NCBI RefSeq assembly: GCF_900635815.1
Contig: NZ_LR134173.1
Span: 186,001-250,000 of the forward strand
Direction of reading: 5' to 3'
Source: Legionella cherrii
Lineage (GTDB): Bacteria; Pseudomonadota; Gammaproteobacteria; Legionellales; Legionellaceae
DNA length: 64,000 nt
Shown: positions 1 to 9,437 of the stretch, one piece after another
Layout: each line of letters opens with the position of its first letter
Numbering within the stretch: position 1 is the first letter of the stretch
Notes under the pieces: generated by a model
What the model was told of the DNA's origin: nothing
Databases searched by the model: none
The model's input: only the letters and a program-made list of their open reading frames with translations
Made by a program: the position numbers and the translations under genes

Positions 1-2
1 TC

Positions 3-725
3 CCCGATTTTATTGAAGTATGCCCGGTACAGTTGCCAGGTAGAGAAAATCGGATGGAAGAGCAACCCCTGGATAATCTGGATAACCTGATTTCTTTGTT
101 GGCCCATCAACTGAATCCCCAATTTGATTTACCGTTTGCCTTTTTCGGCCATAGTTTTGGTTCACTGATTGGATTTGAGCTCACTCGGTATTTGCGTCGT
201 CATCATCTCGCCACCCCGGTCCATCTTTTTGCATCAGCGTATCCTGATCCCCGGGTCCCATCCAAAAGTTTGAATAACCTGCTGGCAAAACTACAACACT
301 TGAATATCAATTTATTTGCGTTAGATTCAGAACGAATAGGTGAATTAGACGAACAACAATTAACGACTTTATCCAGCGTGTTTCAAGAAAATGGTATTGT
401 TGATTACAGTGATGAGCGAATGAACAAAAGCATTATTAAAGTATTATTACCCATTTTTATCGGTGATATGAACATGGTAAAAAGTTATGCTTATCGCGAT
501 GAATTACCTTTAAAATTGGATTCCACTATATTTTTAGGGACACACGATGCCTGGGTCGCTCCCGAAGATCATTTTGGATGGAGCAATCACTTCTTGAAAC
601 CCTGTGAATTTCAACAATTTGATAGCGGGCATCTGTTTATAAGAGAAAAAGAAATAAGATCGAAAGTCATTCAAAAAATTACCGAAAAGCTCTCGTGTTT
701 TAATACGGCAGAATGTGAGATCTAA
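3..725 (+). CDS. Type II thioesterase (GrsT/SrfAD-like), 5' end cut by window edge
   Basis: The reading frame is open from the left edge (frame from base 3), and the first visible residues (PDFIEVCPVQLPGRENR) already match the inside of a thioesterase, so the true start lies before the window. The alpha/beta-hydrolase nucleophile elbow GHSFGS is clear, as are a late Asp in GTHDAW and a catalytic His in DSGHLF. Free-standing thioesterases of this family clear misprimed or stalled acyl chains from the carrier proteins of polyketide and peptide synthases. It is the last gene of a + strand unit and converges on the - strand FAAL-PKS gene, so it probably ends a biosynthetic operon that lies mostly to the left. 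Family call is firm; the partner synthase is inferred. Confidence 0.85.
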   Translation, partial: PDFIEVCPVQLPGRENRMEEQPLDNLDNLISLLAHQLNPQFDLPFAFFGHSFGSLIGFELTRYLRRHHLATPVHLFASAYPDPRVPSKSLNNLLAKLQHLNINLFALDSERIGELDEQQLTTLSSVFQENGIVDYSDERMNKSIIKVLLPIFIGDMNMVKSYAYRDELPLKLDSTIFLGTHDAWVAPEDHFGWSNHFLKPCEFQQFDSGHLFIREKEIRSKVIQKITEKLSCFNTAECEI

Positions 726-744
726 TGGCCTGAGTTGCTTTGTA

Positions 745-772
745 ACCCGGATTAGCGCCGCGTCATCTGGGT
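745..772. repeat. Small inverted repeat between convergent genes
   Basis: Arms ACCCGGAT (745-752) and ATCTGGGT (765-772) pair at 7 of 8 positions. The wording (ACCCGGATTAGCG) resembles an intergenic repeat whose relative is seen at 7980-8019 (CCCGGATTACGC). It sits between the convergent stops of the thioesterase and the PKS and could end both transcripts, but there is no T-run. Confidence 0.4.
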
Positions 773-775
773 AAA

Positions 776-3700
776 TTACGTCAACCAATAATGGTTCTTC
801 TCAAAGCAATAGGTCGGTAAGCTGACTTTTGATAATCCATGAATATAGGGGGCATAATTCGCGGCCCAATCAACGTGTTTGCCATTTAAATAAGCACTTT
901 TTAGATCGCCACCAATAACGATTTCTTCAGTCAACGTACTTTCTACGGCTATGGTTTGACTTAATTTCTCAATCAACTCCTCCTTGCTATGAGCATAAAT
1001 GGCTATCCGCCATTCGAAATGACTACGGCCTGTGGCTGCCGTGTAGCATATATCGGCTAATGAATCCTTAGTGGTTTTCAAATAATCCTTATATGCACCT
1101 ATCAAAGACTGCAACGAGTTCTCCGTTTTTGCGGATAAAACAAAAAGTGGTGTTGCAGGTAACTCAATCGGTTCTTTTTTATTGTCTTGAGCTGACTCTT
1201 CAATGATCACATGAGCATTAGTCCCATTAAAGCCAAAAGAGCTGATAGCAGCCCGACGAGAATTTTGGCCTCGTACCCACGGCTTCTTCACGGCCATAAC
1301 TTCTGCAGGAAAGTTTAAACGAATATGCGGGTTAAGCATCTTAAAATGAAGATTCGCTGGAATTTGCTCATGCTGTAAGGCCAAAATAGTTTTGATAAGG
1401 CCGGCGATACCCGCCGCAGCTTCCAAGTGACCAATGTTGGTCTTTACCGCTCCCAAATACAAGGGATGATTCAATTCCCTATGTTGACCATAGACCTGGC
1501 CTATTGCGCCGATCTCGATAGGATCCCCTAAAGAAGTTCCTGTTCCATGGCACTCGATATAATCAATGTCATTCGATTTTAATCCCGATTTAATCAAAAC
1601 AGACTGTAATAATGATTTTTGCGCAGCACCATTAGGTACTGTTAAACCACTACTCGCACCATCCTGATTAATCCCGGATGCTTTGATAACCGCTAAAACT
1701 CGATCATTATCCCTTTGCGCTGCAGATAAAGGTTTTAATATGACCACGCCACATCCTTCACCGCGAACATAACCATTTGCATTTGCATCAAACGTCTTAC
1801 ATGCCCCATCAGGTGATAACATCCCCGCTTTTCTTAAATTGAGGGTGAGATCGAGAGACAAGAGCGCATTCACTCCACCAACGATGGCGAGCCCACATTC
1901 TTGATTACGTAAGGACAAACACGCCTGATGAAGAGCAACCAATGACGAGGAGCACGCTGTATCTATGGCCATACTTGGGCCCTGAAGCCCTAAGGTATAA
2001 GACAGTCGTCCTGAAGCGGAACTTGCGGCATTACCCGTTGCGACGTGAGGGTGAATAATTAATTCTTTATGGCTAAAAATGATATGTTCATAATCGTGAC
2101 TCGAAATTCCAATAAACACCCCAGTACTACTACCACGCAATTGGTGCGGATCGCATGCGGCATTCTCTAACGCTCGCCATGCGTTGGTTAATAACAGGCG
2201 TTGTTGGGGATCTAAGAGCAAGGCCTCACGAGGTGAAATGGAGAAAAAACCCGCATCAAACTCAGTTATCCCATCAATACAGCCTCCTTTTAGTGGAGGT
2301 AAGGAATTCAACGCCTCAGGGGATCGATTGCTGTAATATTCAGAGAACCAACGCTCTTTGGGAATCTCTCGTACCCCATCTTTTCCATCCGCCAAAAGTT
2401 GCCAAAATTCATCGATGTCCTTAGCCCCTGGAAACTGGCAGCTCATGCCAATAACAGCTATCTCTTCCTGCAATGGCGGTCTAAGGTTTTTTGAATGCTC
2501 CAGCGTTGATCGTTGAGGCTCTTCTTTTTTAGAGCTCAACTCCTCGTACATATAATCAATTACTGCCTGAATGTTGGGGAAATTAAATAATAACGAACTC
2601 TCCAAGATTAACGCATTGCCTAATTTTGTCTGTAACAAATTAATTAATTCTACGGCATTAATTGAATCAAGACCTAAGTCAAAAAATCCTTTACTCAAGT
2701 CAATGGGGGTGTCTTCTATATGGATGTAATGAGCAACTGATGTTAATACCATATCTTTTATTGCCAATCGCTGCTCATCCTTAGTCAACTGGTTAAATCC
2801 CTCGAACCACTGACTTGGATTTTTAACTGCATTCACCTCATCCTCACCAACTTCCAACCTATCTTGCATTTCAGAGGCAATAAAACGATAAAGAGGCTGC
2901 AAATGATGTTCTTGGATTAATTGTTTACAACGTCTACGTTGTAACTTACCACTGCTTGTTTTAGGAATCGATTTAGCAGGTACTAAATGGATGGCCTTAG
3001 CCGTAATATGACTGTCTTGGCTCAGTCTTTGATTGATATGTTCAATGATCTCAGGATAGGTTTGTGGCGAGGTTTTAGGCTTTAACTCGGCAACCACTAC
3101 TAAAATTTCTTCATCTTCGACTTGATCAGCATAGGCAATGACACATCCTTTTCGTATGGCAGGATCTGCATGAAAAACGGATAACTCGATGTCTTGAGGA
3201 TAATAATTTTGACCACGAATAATGATCATATCTTTTATTCTTCCGCAAACGAAAAGCTCACCTTGGTATAAAAATCCGAGATCACCACTTCGCAAGTAGT
3301 TTTCATTCGAGGGATCATTATCTAAATGCGCATGAAAGGTTTTCGCTGTTTCTTCTGGATTATTATAATAACCTTTGGCAACCGATTTACCTTGAATCCA
3401 AATCTCGCCAATCTCTAATTCACCACATTCGGTCAATAATTCTGGATTCACGATTTTTAATGGCATCAGAGGGGTTCCACTACTTTCAAGGCAAGTAGAA
3501 GGACCATCACTCGGGTTAATGTCAACCCTATTCTGTTTTAATTGCTCCGAGTTGACAGAAAGTCTGATTTCCTCTGAAAGCGCGAATTTACTTGATGTCA
3601 TTACAGTGGATTCGGCCAGGCCATAACAAGGTAATAAAACGTTCTTTTTCAGACCAGCTGAAGCAAAAGTGGAATAGAAAAAATCCATCGTTTTAGGATT

Positions 3701-4672
3701 AATGGGCTCTGCTCCATTGGCAGCTACTTGCAGACAACTTAAGTCCAATGTTGCAATATGTTCCTTAGTTACTTTTGAGGCGCATAATTCATAAGCAAAG
3801 TTAGGGCCACCAGTTAGCGTGCACCGATATTTTGAGATCCCCTCCATCCATCGGGATGGTTTTGCTATAAAATCTAAAGTGGGTAATAGTACAGAAGTCC
3901 CGCCCACGTAAATTGGCTGAATAACACCCGCAATTAAACCCATATCATGATAAGGAGGTAACCAGGAATAGCAAATAGTATTGTCGCTCGTCTGGCAGGC
4001 ATACTTAATAATTTCCGAGTTATCCACCAGATTACCATGACTGACTAAAACACCTTTTGGTTCAGCAGTAGAGCCCGAGGTATATTGGATAAAGGCTACA
4101 TCATCACAAAGAACTGAATAGGGTTTGATCTTCGTTATATCAATTTTTATATCATGAGCAATAATCAACATGTTAATTTCCATGGTTCTCAATGTCTTAA
4201 ACAACTGCTCATGCTTATCTGATAAGCCAACAAAAGATTTTAATCTATTGGGAATAAAACGATTTATTTTTTGCGCGATGTTGAGACCTCTAGAAGTCAT
4301 TACATCAAAAAGAATTAATTGGGGCTGAACATTCTCGATAATATGTAAAAATCGATTGGCCATCATTTTATTAAACGGTGGTACTAAAGGCACCGCGATT
4401 GTCCCAGTAGCCAAACAAGCAAAAAATCCTACGATAAAATCTATTCCGGGCTGGGCACATAAAATGATTCGATCTTTGGGATTTGCGTTTTGTTGAATTT
4501 GGTATGCTAAATGAAAGACTCTAGCGATCAGTTCTTCATAGGTTATGACGTTGAGCTCTTTATCCTTGCTTAACAACCGATAGGCTGGTTTTTGCGGAGT
4601 GTTTTGATAATTTAGCAACAGTTTGGAAATAATTGTATCGGTTGGGCTATTACCAGCAGAATCTTGCGACAT
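776..4672 (-). CDS. FAAL-ACP-KS polyketide synthase loading/first module
   Basis: A 1298-aa multidomain protein. Residues 1-590 are a fatty acyl-AMP ligase: YTSGST (197-202), WLPPYHDMGL (~237-246), NGAEP (319-323), YGLAEST (350-356) and the FAAL-style GQNYYPQDIE. Residues ~640-715 are an acyl carrier protein with phosphopantetheine site GLDS (Ser670). Residues ~735-1160 are a ketosynthase with an intact triad: Cys907 in DTACSSS, His1042 in CHGTGT, His1082 in NIGHLE. The protein ends after the post-KS linker (LPTYCFEKNHYW) with no acyltransferase, ketoreductase or thioesterase. By family knowledge it would adenylate a carboxylic acid, load it on the ACP and condense it once, with an extender supplied in trans. 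A TATAAT-like -10 lies at 4723-4728. It is co-directional with the FadL and ammonia-lyase genes. Domain calls are firm; the product is unknown. Confidence 0.92.
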   Translation of the reverse strand: MSQDSAGNSPTDTIISKLLLNYQNTPQKPAYRLLSKDKELNVITYEELIARVFHLAYQIQQNANPKDRIILCAQPGIDFIVGFFACLATGTIAVPLVPPFNKMMANRFLHIIENVQPQLILFDVMTSRGLNIAQKINRFIPNRLKSFVGLSDKHEQLFKTLRTMEINMLIIAHDIKIDITKIKPYSVLCDDVAFIQYTSGSTAEPKGVLVSHGNLVDNSEIIKYACQTSDNTICYSWLPPYHDMGLIAGVIQPIYVGGTSVLLPTLDFIAKPSRWMEGISKYRCTLTGGPNFAYELCASKVTKEHIATLDLSCLQVAANGAEPINPKTMDFFYSTFASAGLKKNVLLPCYGLAESTVMTSSKFALSEEIRLSVNSEQLKQNRVDINPSDGPSTCLESSGTPLMPLKIVNPELLTECGELEIGEIWIQGKSVAKGYYNNPEETAKTFHAHLDNDPSNENYLRSGDLGFLYQGELFVCGRIKDMIIIRGQNYYPQDIELSVFHADPAIRKGCVIAYADQVEDEEILVVVAELKPKTSPQTYPEIIEHINQRLSQDSHITAKAIHLVPAKSIPKTSSGKLQRRRCKQLIQEHHLQPLYRFIASEMQDRLEVGEDEVNAVKNPSQWFEGFNQLTKDEQRLAIKDMVLTSVAHYIHIEDTPIDLSKGFFDLGLDSINAVELINLLQTKLGNALILESSLLFNFPNIQAVIDYMYEELSSKKEEPQRSTLEHSKNLRPPLQEEIAVIGMSCQFPGAKDIDEFWQLLADGKDGVREIPKERWFSEYYSNRSPEALNSLPPLKGGCIDGITEFDAGFFSISPREALLLDPQQRLLLTNAWRALENAACDPHQLRGSSTGVFIGISSHDYEHIIFSHKELIIHPHVATGNAASSASGRLSYTLGLQGPSMAIDTACSSSLVALHQACLSLRNQECGLAIVGGVNALLSLDLTLNLRKAGMLSPDGACKTFDANANGYVRGEGCGVVILKPLSAAQRDNDRVLAVIKASGINQDGASSGLTVPNGAAQKSLLQSVLIKSGLKSNDIDYIECHGTGTSLGDPIEIGAIGQVYGQHRELNHPLYLGAVKTNIGHLEAAAGIAGLIKTILALQHEQIPANLHFKMLNPHIRLNFPAEVMAVKKPWVRGQNSRRAAISSFGFNGTNAHVIIEESAQDNKKEPIELPATPLFVLSAKTENSLQSLIGAYKDYLKTTKDSLADICYTAATGRSHFEWRIAIYAHSKEELIEKLSQTIAVESTLTEEIVIGGDLKSAYLNGKHVDWAANYAPYIHGLSKVSLPTYCFEKNHYWLT

Positions 4673-4835
4673 ATACCACCACTCTCAATCATTGAATTTG
4701 GGATAATCATGAATTCCCTATAATTATAGATGGCTTTTTTTGAACTTGTGGAAAAAAAAAGAGCTTTGCTAAGCGCGCCCTTTTGACCACAAATGCTACG
4801 GTTTTTGCTAAAACCAACAGTGATCGACAGAAACG

Positions 4836-6119
4836 TCATGCAAAACTCCAGGTAATTTGTCCACCAATTACAGTTGTTTGCGTGTTGTTATGTCCTTTAA
4901 GGGAGGTCACCGGAGTAATGAGATTCACCGGAATTTGGTTAAAAAATGAATGACCAACACCCACATCATAGCCTAAATTCTCAGTAGGTTGAAAATGGGC
5001 TCCCACAGCCAGGATAGTTGCACTTCCTACCGGATCTGCAATGCCTCGATCGTGATCATTTGAAGGAGTACTCATAAATTGAATCCCGCCTCGTAATAAC
5101 AATTTTTCGGTTGTTTTAAACGTGGCACCGACTGCATAATCAAAACAATTGTGGTAATTGAAGGGAATGGTTACTGGAAGTGTTACTCCAAAAGGAGTTT
5201 CGGTATGCTCCATTGTTATTTGATTAAATGTTCTCCAATTGGTGTAAAATACTGTGGCCATTCCCGTCCATCGTTGGGTAAAATCATGTTGCACACTCAG
5301 TTGGGCTCGAGCAGGCAAAGCGGCTTTGGTTTCTTGTTGATTTGTTCTGAAGACGCCTCCGAAAGGTACATGAACAGTACTGTGTCCATTAGTCGTAATG
5401 GAGATTTTTGAGTAGTAACTTAACCCAATCCGGGTTGCCGATGACAAGTCAAATAACAAACCACCATGCCCACCGTATCCCCAGCCACTTAAATGATTCT
5501 CAAGTCGTGAATCGAAAGGAAAAGAAATAGGTGGACCATACATATTATTGAGTGTAAATGCCAAATGAAGTGCATCAAATCCCGCGCCTAGAGAAAAACG
5601 ATCTGTTAGCTTCACACCCACACTTGGACCTACATCAATCCCCACCACCTGGGAACGCGTGGATGCATAACGGGCAATGGAGGAGCGTGAAGAGCCATAA
5701 TTCGTACCTAAGGCGAATGGTGTCGTAAAGTTAAAACCCAATGTAATGCGCTGATTAACAGGAGCAGCATAATAAAATGAAGGCATGAACGCTTTAATTT
5801 GACTGCGCGCTACCCCAGATTGAACTATCGGAAATGGAAATGGAGATGGGGAGGGAGGAGTAACTGAAGTCCCTGTAAAACGTGCTGTCCCTGTGATACC
5901 TAATAAATTACCCACTATTTGTTGATGACGCAGCTTCACCAGTCCTGCCGGATTCGTATAAGCCGTACTTGCATCACTATCAGCAGTTGCCCAATCTGCA
6001 TAAGCGACCCCCAAGCCCGCGGTATTAACAAAAGGCAAACTAAAATCGGAATGTGCCGAAACGGGTGAAGAAAGACAGAAAACAGAAATCGCTAGGGAAA
6101 ATTGGGACAATTGGCGCAC
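4836..6119 (-). CDS. OmpP1/FadL-family outer-membrane transport protein
   Basis: Shows the FadL hallmark after the signal peptide: AGLGVAYADWATADSDAST followed by TNPAGL, then a long beta-rich body with Gly/aromatic alternation and a terminal aromatic ITWSF. FadL proteins are beta-barrels that pass long-chain fatty acids or other hydrophobic molecules across the outer membrane. I place the start at a GTG at 6119, preceded by AAGGAG with 6-base spacing; this gives a signal peptide ending near SSPVSA. An upstream ATG at 6170 would add 17 charged residues before the signal and has no such ribosome site. Mature length (~405 aa) is normal. It sits between the ammonia-lyase and the FAAL-PKS, 117 and 163 bases away, so it may import or export a hydrophobic compound connected with them (inference). 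Confidence 0.85.
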   Translation of the reverse strand: MRQLSQFSLAISVFCLSSPVSAHSDFSLPFVNTAGLGVAYADWATADSDASTAYTNPAGLVKLRHQQIVGNLLGITGTARFTGTSVTPPSPSPFPFPIVQSGVARSQIKAFMPSFYYAAPVNQRITLGFNFTTPFALGTNYGSSRSSIARYASTRSQVVGIDVGPSVGVKLTDRFSLGAGFDALHLAFTLNNMYGPPISFPFDSRLENHLSGWGYGGHGGLLFDLSSATRIGLSYYSKISITTNGHSTVHVPFGGVFRTNQQETKAALPARAQLSVQHDFTQRWTGMATVFYTNWRTFNQITMEHTETPFGVTLPVTIPFNYHNCFDYAVGATFKTTEKLLLRGGIQFMSTPSNDHDRGIADPVGSATILAVGAHFQPTENLGYDVGVGHSFFNQIPVNLITPVTSLKGHNNTQTTVIGGQITWSFA

Positions 6120-6235
6120 GTTTTGCTCCTTTATATGTAAGTGCTCAGCGCCTATCAAAGAACGGCTCAATTACCCATATTGAGAGAATCCAACCGTCCG
6201 AGTAACTATCAATAAAGAGCTCTGAGCTATTACCT

Positions 6236-7855
6236 TTATATTTTGCCATCCTTTAATAAATTAATCATTAGCTCAATCTCTTCCGACATGGGTCTGCAAT
6301 GCTCTATTTTTGGTGAATAATGACGAACCTTGTGGTAAATGGATTGAGCTTTTTTACTTGCCTTTTCGATACCCCGCAATTCAAGTGCCTGGGTTGCCGC
6401 AAGCAGCAAAATAGCGGTTAGACGCTCCAAATTGGCAACTGACTCTTGCAAATCAAAAGCGGCATGTGTTCCCAAGCTGTTCACATCCTGATTATCACCC
6501 TCTGTCGGTAAAGTATATGCCTGATGTGACTGGGCCAATTTGCGATTCTGTACTGCAAGCGCCGCAGACAGCAGCTGCATGGAACGGAACCCGTTGTGTT
6601 TTTCTGGATTAGGTACTAAATTCACCGGTAAATCATGATTTTTACGCGGATGGACTAAATTGGCGAGCAATGCATGCATCCACGTCGAGGCTTGAGCGAT
6701 ATTCATTTTCAAAATATCACAGGCATCAGTAACATAATAACCCATAAAATTAGCACTATGATGAATATTATTCGCAGCAACATCAATAACCGGATTATCA
6801 TTAACGGAATTCATTTCACTTTCTACCCACTGAATGGCACGTTCCAAATTCTCTTGAAAAGGACCAAATCCTTGAGGAACTGAGCGAATAGAATAATAAT
6901 CTTGTACGGGTTTATAGGTATAATCATTGGTCCGTAACTCATCTAAATCCGTCAATAATTGACTGCCTTCCCAGAAATCGATGAAAAATTGATTGATTTC
7001 AATTTCTCCCTTCTGCTTTTTCAGTTGGTGTACCATTGGATGATACGCGCTACTAATTACGAGTAAAGACTCTAAGGTCATCGCAACAGCTGCTAACATG
7101 TATTTAAATAAATGATGCAAATCATAAACTGCCAAACTGGCAATTGCCGTCATAAATGATGTGCCATTAATCAAAGCAAGCCCATCACGCATCACCGGTT
7201 TATACGCTTTGAGACCAGCTAATTGAATGGCCTCAGGGGCTAACATCACTTTATCCTGATAAGTGACTGCGACAGGCTCTCCAATCAACGCTGCTGCAAT
7301 CATAGAAAGAGGAATGAGATCGCCACTAGCACCAATAGATCCATAACAACGGACAACGGGAGTAATACCCGCATTGAGAAAATCTAAAAGTGAATTGATC
7401 AATTCAGGATGAACACCTGAATACCCTTGCGCCAAGCAATGAGCCCGCAACATCATCGTGACACGCACAATGTGAGGTGAAACTACAGTACCTAAACCGC
7501 AAGAAAGTGAACGAATAATGTTTTCTTGTCGTTCATTAATGGATTCATAATAATCTAATGTGTCCGTATCTTTGAGTGCAGCATCGATATAACGAACCTG
7601 ATCACCAAAGTTTGTATTCACACCATAAATAGGAACTCTCGAATCAACATGTACTTTTAAATATTGATATGAAGCCTCTATTGCCTCCATCGCCTGTGGT
7701 GGTAAGGCCACCGCTGATGAATAATGCGCTAATGTTTGAGAGGAGGCAATGGTCAATTGACAACCAAGTCCGATAGTTACAACGGACCTACCTGTTCGAT
7801 TCACATCTACACCATCAGACGTTTGGGGAGTATTGAAAGACTTTAGATGTTCCAA
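6236..7855 (-). CDS. Aromatic amino acid ammonia-lyase (HAL/PAL/TAL family, MIO enzyme)
   Basis: 539 aa. The MIO prosthetic group comes from Ala176-Ser177-Gly178 in GSIGASGDLIPL; the catalytic Tyr77 lies in IYGVNTNFG and the NGT motif in LINGTSFM. The family removes ammonia from His, Phe or Tyr without a redox cofactor, giving urocanate, cinnamate or coumarate; some members are aminomutases. By alignment to remembered motifs the substrate-selecting pair is Ser116-Leu117 (IIRSLSCGLG), which is neither the Ser-His of histidine lyases nor the Phe-Leu/His-Leu of Phe/Tyr lyases. No hutU, hutI or hutG is nearby, so histidine breakdown is doubtful. The start is a TTG with GGAG 7 bases upstream; no ATG is suitably placed. 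First gene of a possible - strand unit with the FadL gene and the FAAL-PKS. Confidence 0.82.
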   Translation of the reverse strand: MEHLKSFNTPQTSDGVDVNRTGRSVVTIGLGCQLTIASSQTLAHYSSAVALPPQAMEAIEASYQYLKVHVDSRVPIYGVNTNFGDQVRYIDAALKDTDTLDYYESINERQENIIRSLSCGLGTVVSPHIVRVTMMLRAHCLAQGYSGVHPELINSLLDFLNAGITPVVRCYGSIGASGDLIPLSMIAAALIGEPVAVTYQDKVMLAPEAIQLAGLKAYKPVMRDGLALINGTSFMTAIASLAVYDLHHLFKYMLAAVAMTLESLLVISSAYHPMVHQLKKQKGEIEINQFFIDFWEGSQLLTDLDELRTNDYTYKPVQDYYSIRSVPQGFGPFQENLERAIQWVESEMNSVNDNPVIDVAANNIHHSANFMGYYVTDACDILKMNIAQASTWMHALLANLVHPRKNHDLPVNLVPNPEKHNGFRSMQLLSAALAVQNRKLAQSHQAYTLPTEGDNQDVNSLGTHAAFDLQESVANLERLTAILLLAATQALELRGIEKASKKAQSIYHKVRHYSPKIEHCRPMSEEIELMINLLKDGKI

Positions 7856-7979
7856 CCGTAAACTCCATTTATCATAGTAAAAAAATCATCATGACACTCG
7901 CTTTTTTAGTGTGTTCTTTTTTGTAAAACTTTTCAATAAAAAATTAAGTGTTTTATTGAGGACGATAAGTTCTTTAAAC

Positions 7980-8019
7980 CCGGGCATATAAGCTCCCGGA
8001 TTACGCAATGCCAATCCGG
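7980..8019. repeat. Intergenic nested inverted repeats
   Basis: Two overlapping hairpins: CCGGG (7980-7984) with CCCGG (7995-7999), and CCGGATT (7996-8002) with AATCCGG (8013-8019). They can only form one at a time. The CCCGGATTACGC wording resembles the element at 745-772. The site follows the algC stop on the - strand and may also act as its terminator. Confidence 0.4.
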
Positions 8020-8048
8020 ACGATACTACACCCAGGCGACAGTACGCA

Positions 8049-9437
8049 TTAAAATGGCAACTCCAGCTTATCATTCAATAAATGCATTTGTTTCTTAAAT
8101 AATTGTTGAATGTGCTCCAAATTATCTTCATCTTCTGCTTCAAAGCGAGCAACGAGACAAGGAGTTGTGTTGGAAGCACGCAATAGGCCCCAACCTTTAT
8201 CGAACTCAACACGTAAACCATCAATTGCAATAACTCGTGCCTTAGGAAACTCTGCCATTTCATTAAAGCGTTTCATAAATTGAAACTTCTCATCGTCTGC
8301 TATAGCGATTTTCAGTTCAGGAGTATTAATACTATTAGGAATCGATTCAAATTGTTCACTTACCGTTAGATCCGCAGCACTAATGATTTCGAGCAAACGA
8401 CAAGCACTGTAGAGTGCGTCATCAAATCCATACCAACGATCTTTGAAAAATAAATGCCCACTCATTTCACCTGCCAGAGCAGCACCTTCTTCTTTCATCA
8501 CGTGTTTTACGATGGAATGGCCTGTGGGACACATTTTGGGTAGTCCACCAGCCTCTTTGATTACCGATTCTAAATGGCTTGAACATTTCACATCAAAAAC
8601 TATAGTCGCTCCGGGAAGACGGCTTAATAATTCACGTACATAGAGCATCATCAACCGATCAGGCCAAATCATCTCACCTTTATTGGTAATTAATCCCAAT
8701 CGATCTGCATCCCCATCAAAAGCTAAACCTATATCCGCTTGATGCGCTGCCACTGCGGCTTTTAAATCAGCTAAATTAGACTCTATTGTTGGATCAGGAT
8801 GATGATTGGGAAAGTGACCATCGACATCACAATAAAGAGCTACCACCTCACAACCTAATTGACTGAGCACTTCGGGAATAATAGGGCCAGCAATACCATT
8901 ACCGCAATCGACCACCACTTTTAATGGACGTTTAATTTTTATATCACTTAAAATACGCTGCTTGTATTTAGGCAACACATCAAATGCCACATCTTGACCT
9001 TGACCGACAATTCGCTTCCGTTCAAGAACCAAGTGATACAAGATATCAATGTCTTTTTGCATCAAGGTCTTACCTAATAAGACCATTTTAATTCCATTGT
9101 AATTTGCTGGATTATGGCTTCCTGTTACCATCAAACCACAATCAATTTCTTGAGTATGAATTGCAAAATACATCACTGGTGTTGGTACCGCACCTAAATC
9201 AAATACATCAATCCCACTATCCAATAGTCCTTGCTTTAAAGCGGAAGCCATTGCCAAACTGGTAAGACGACCATCACGTGCCAAAAAAATTTGTTGCCGT
9301 TTTAAGTCATGCAAATGACAAGCCAGGGCAAGTCCAATACTATAAAAAGCATTCTCATCCAATTCTTGTCCGATGATGCCGCGAATATCATAGGCACGAA
9401 ACACAGAACGAGAAACTTGTTTTTGCTGATATTTCAT
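8049..9437 (-). CDS. algC: Phosphomannomutase/phosphoglucomutase
   Basis: 462 aa, normal for the AlgC/ManB type of alpha-D-phosphohexomutase. The phosphoserine loop GSHNPANYNGIK, the metal-binding loop DGDADRLG and the C-terminal phosphate-binding RASNTTP are all present, together with the sugar-binding GEMSGH. It interconverts mannose-6-P/mannose-1-P and glucose-6-P/glucose-1-P for LPS and capsule sugars in the cytoplasm. Its ATG immediately follows the dut stop codon (TAAATG), with GGGAG inside the last dut codons as ribosome site, so it is translationally coupled as the last gene of coaBC-dut-algC. Confidence 0.9.
   Translation of the reverse strand: MKYQQKQVSRSVFRAYDIRGIIGQELDENAFYSIGLALACHLHDLKRQQIFLARDGRLTSLAMASALKQGLLDSGIDVFDLGAVPTPVMYFAIHTQEIDCGLMVTGSHNPANYNGIKMVLLGKTLMQKDIDILYHLVLERKRIVGQGQDVAFDVLPKYKQRILSDIKIKRPLKVVVDCGNGIAGPIIPEVLSQLGCEVVALYCDVDGHFPNHHPDPTIESNLADLKAAVAAHQADIGLAFDGDADRLGLITNKGEMIWPDRLMMLYVRELLSRLPGATIVFDVKCSSHLESVIKEAGGLPKMCPTGHSIVKHVMKEEGAALAGEMSGHLFFKDRWYGFDDALYSACRLLEIISAADLTVSEQFESIPNSINTPELKIAIADDEKFQFMKRFNEMAEFPKARVIAIDGLRVEFDKGWGLLRASNTTPCLVARFEAEDEDNLEHIQQLFKKQMHLLNDKLELPF

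Noticed and set aside
4612..4839. 75-aa - strand ORF overlapping the FadL stop by an ATGA
   Set aside because: Mostly overlaps the PKS start in another frame; composition is not protein-like and no ribosome site is seen.
6236..7855. HutH of a histidine utilisation operon
   Set aside because: No hutU, hutI, hutG or hutC nearby and the selecting residues do not match Ser-His.
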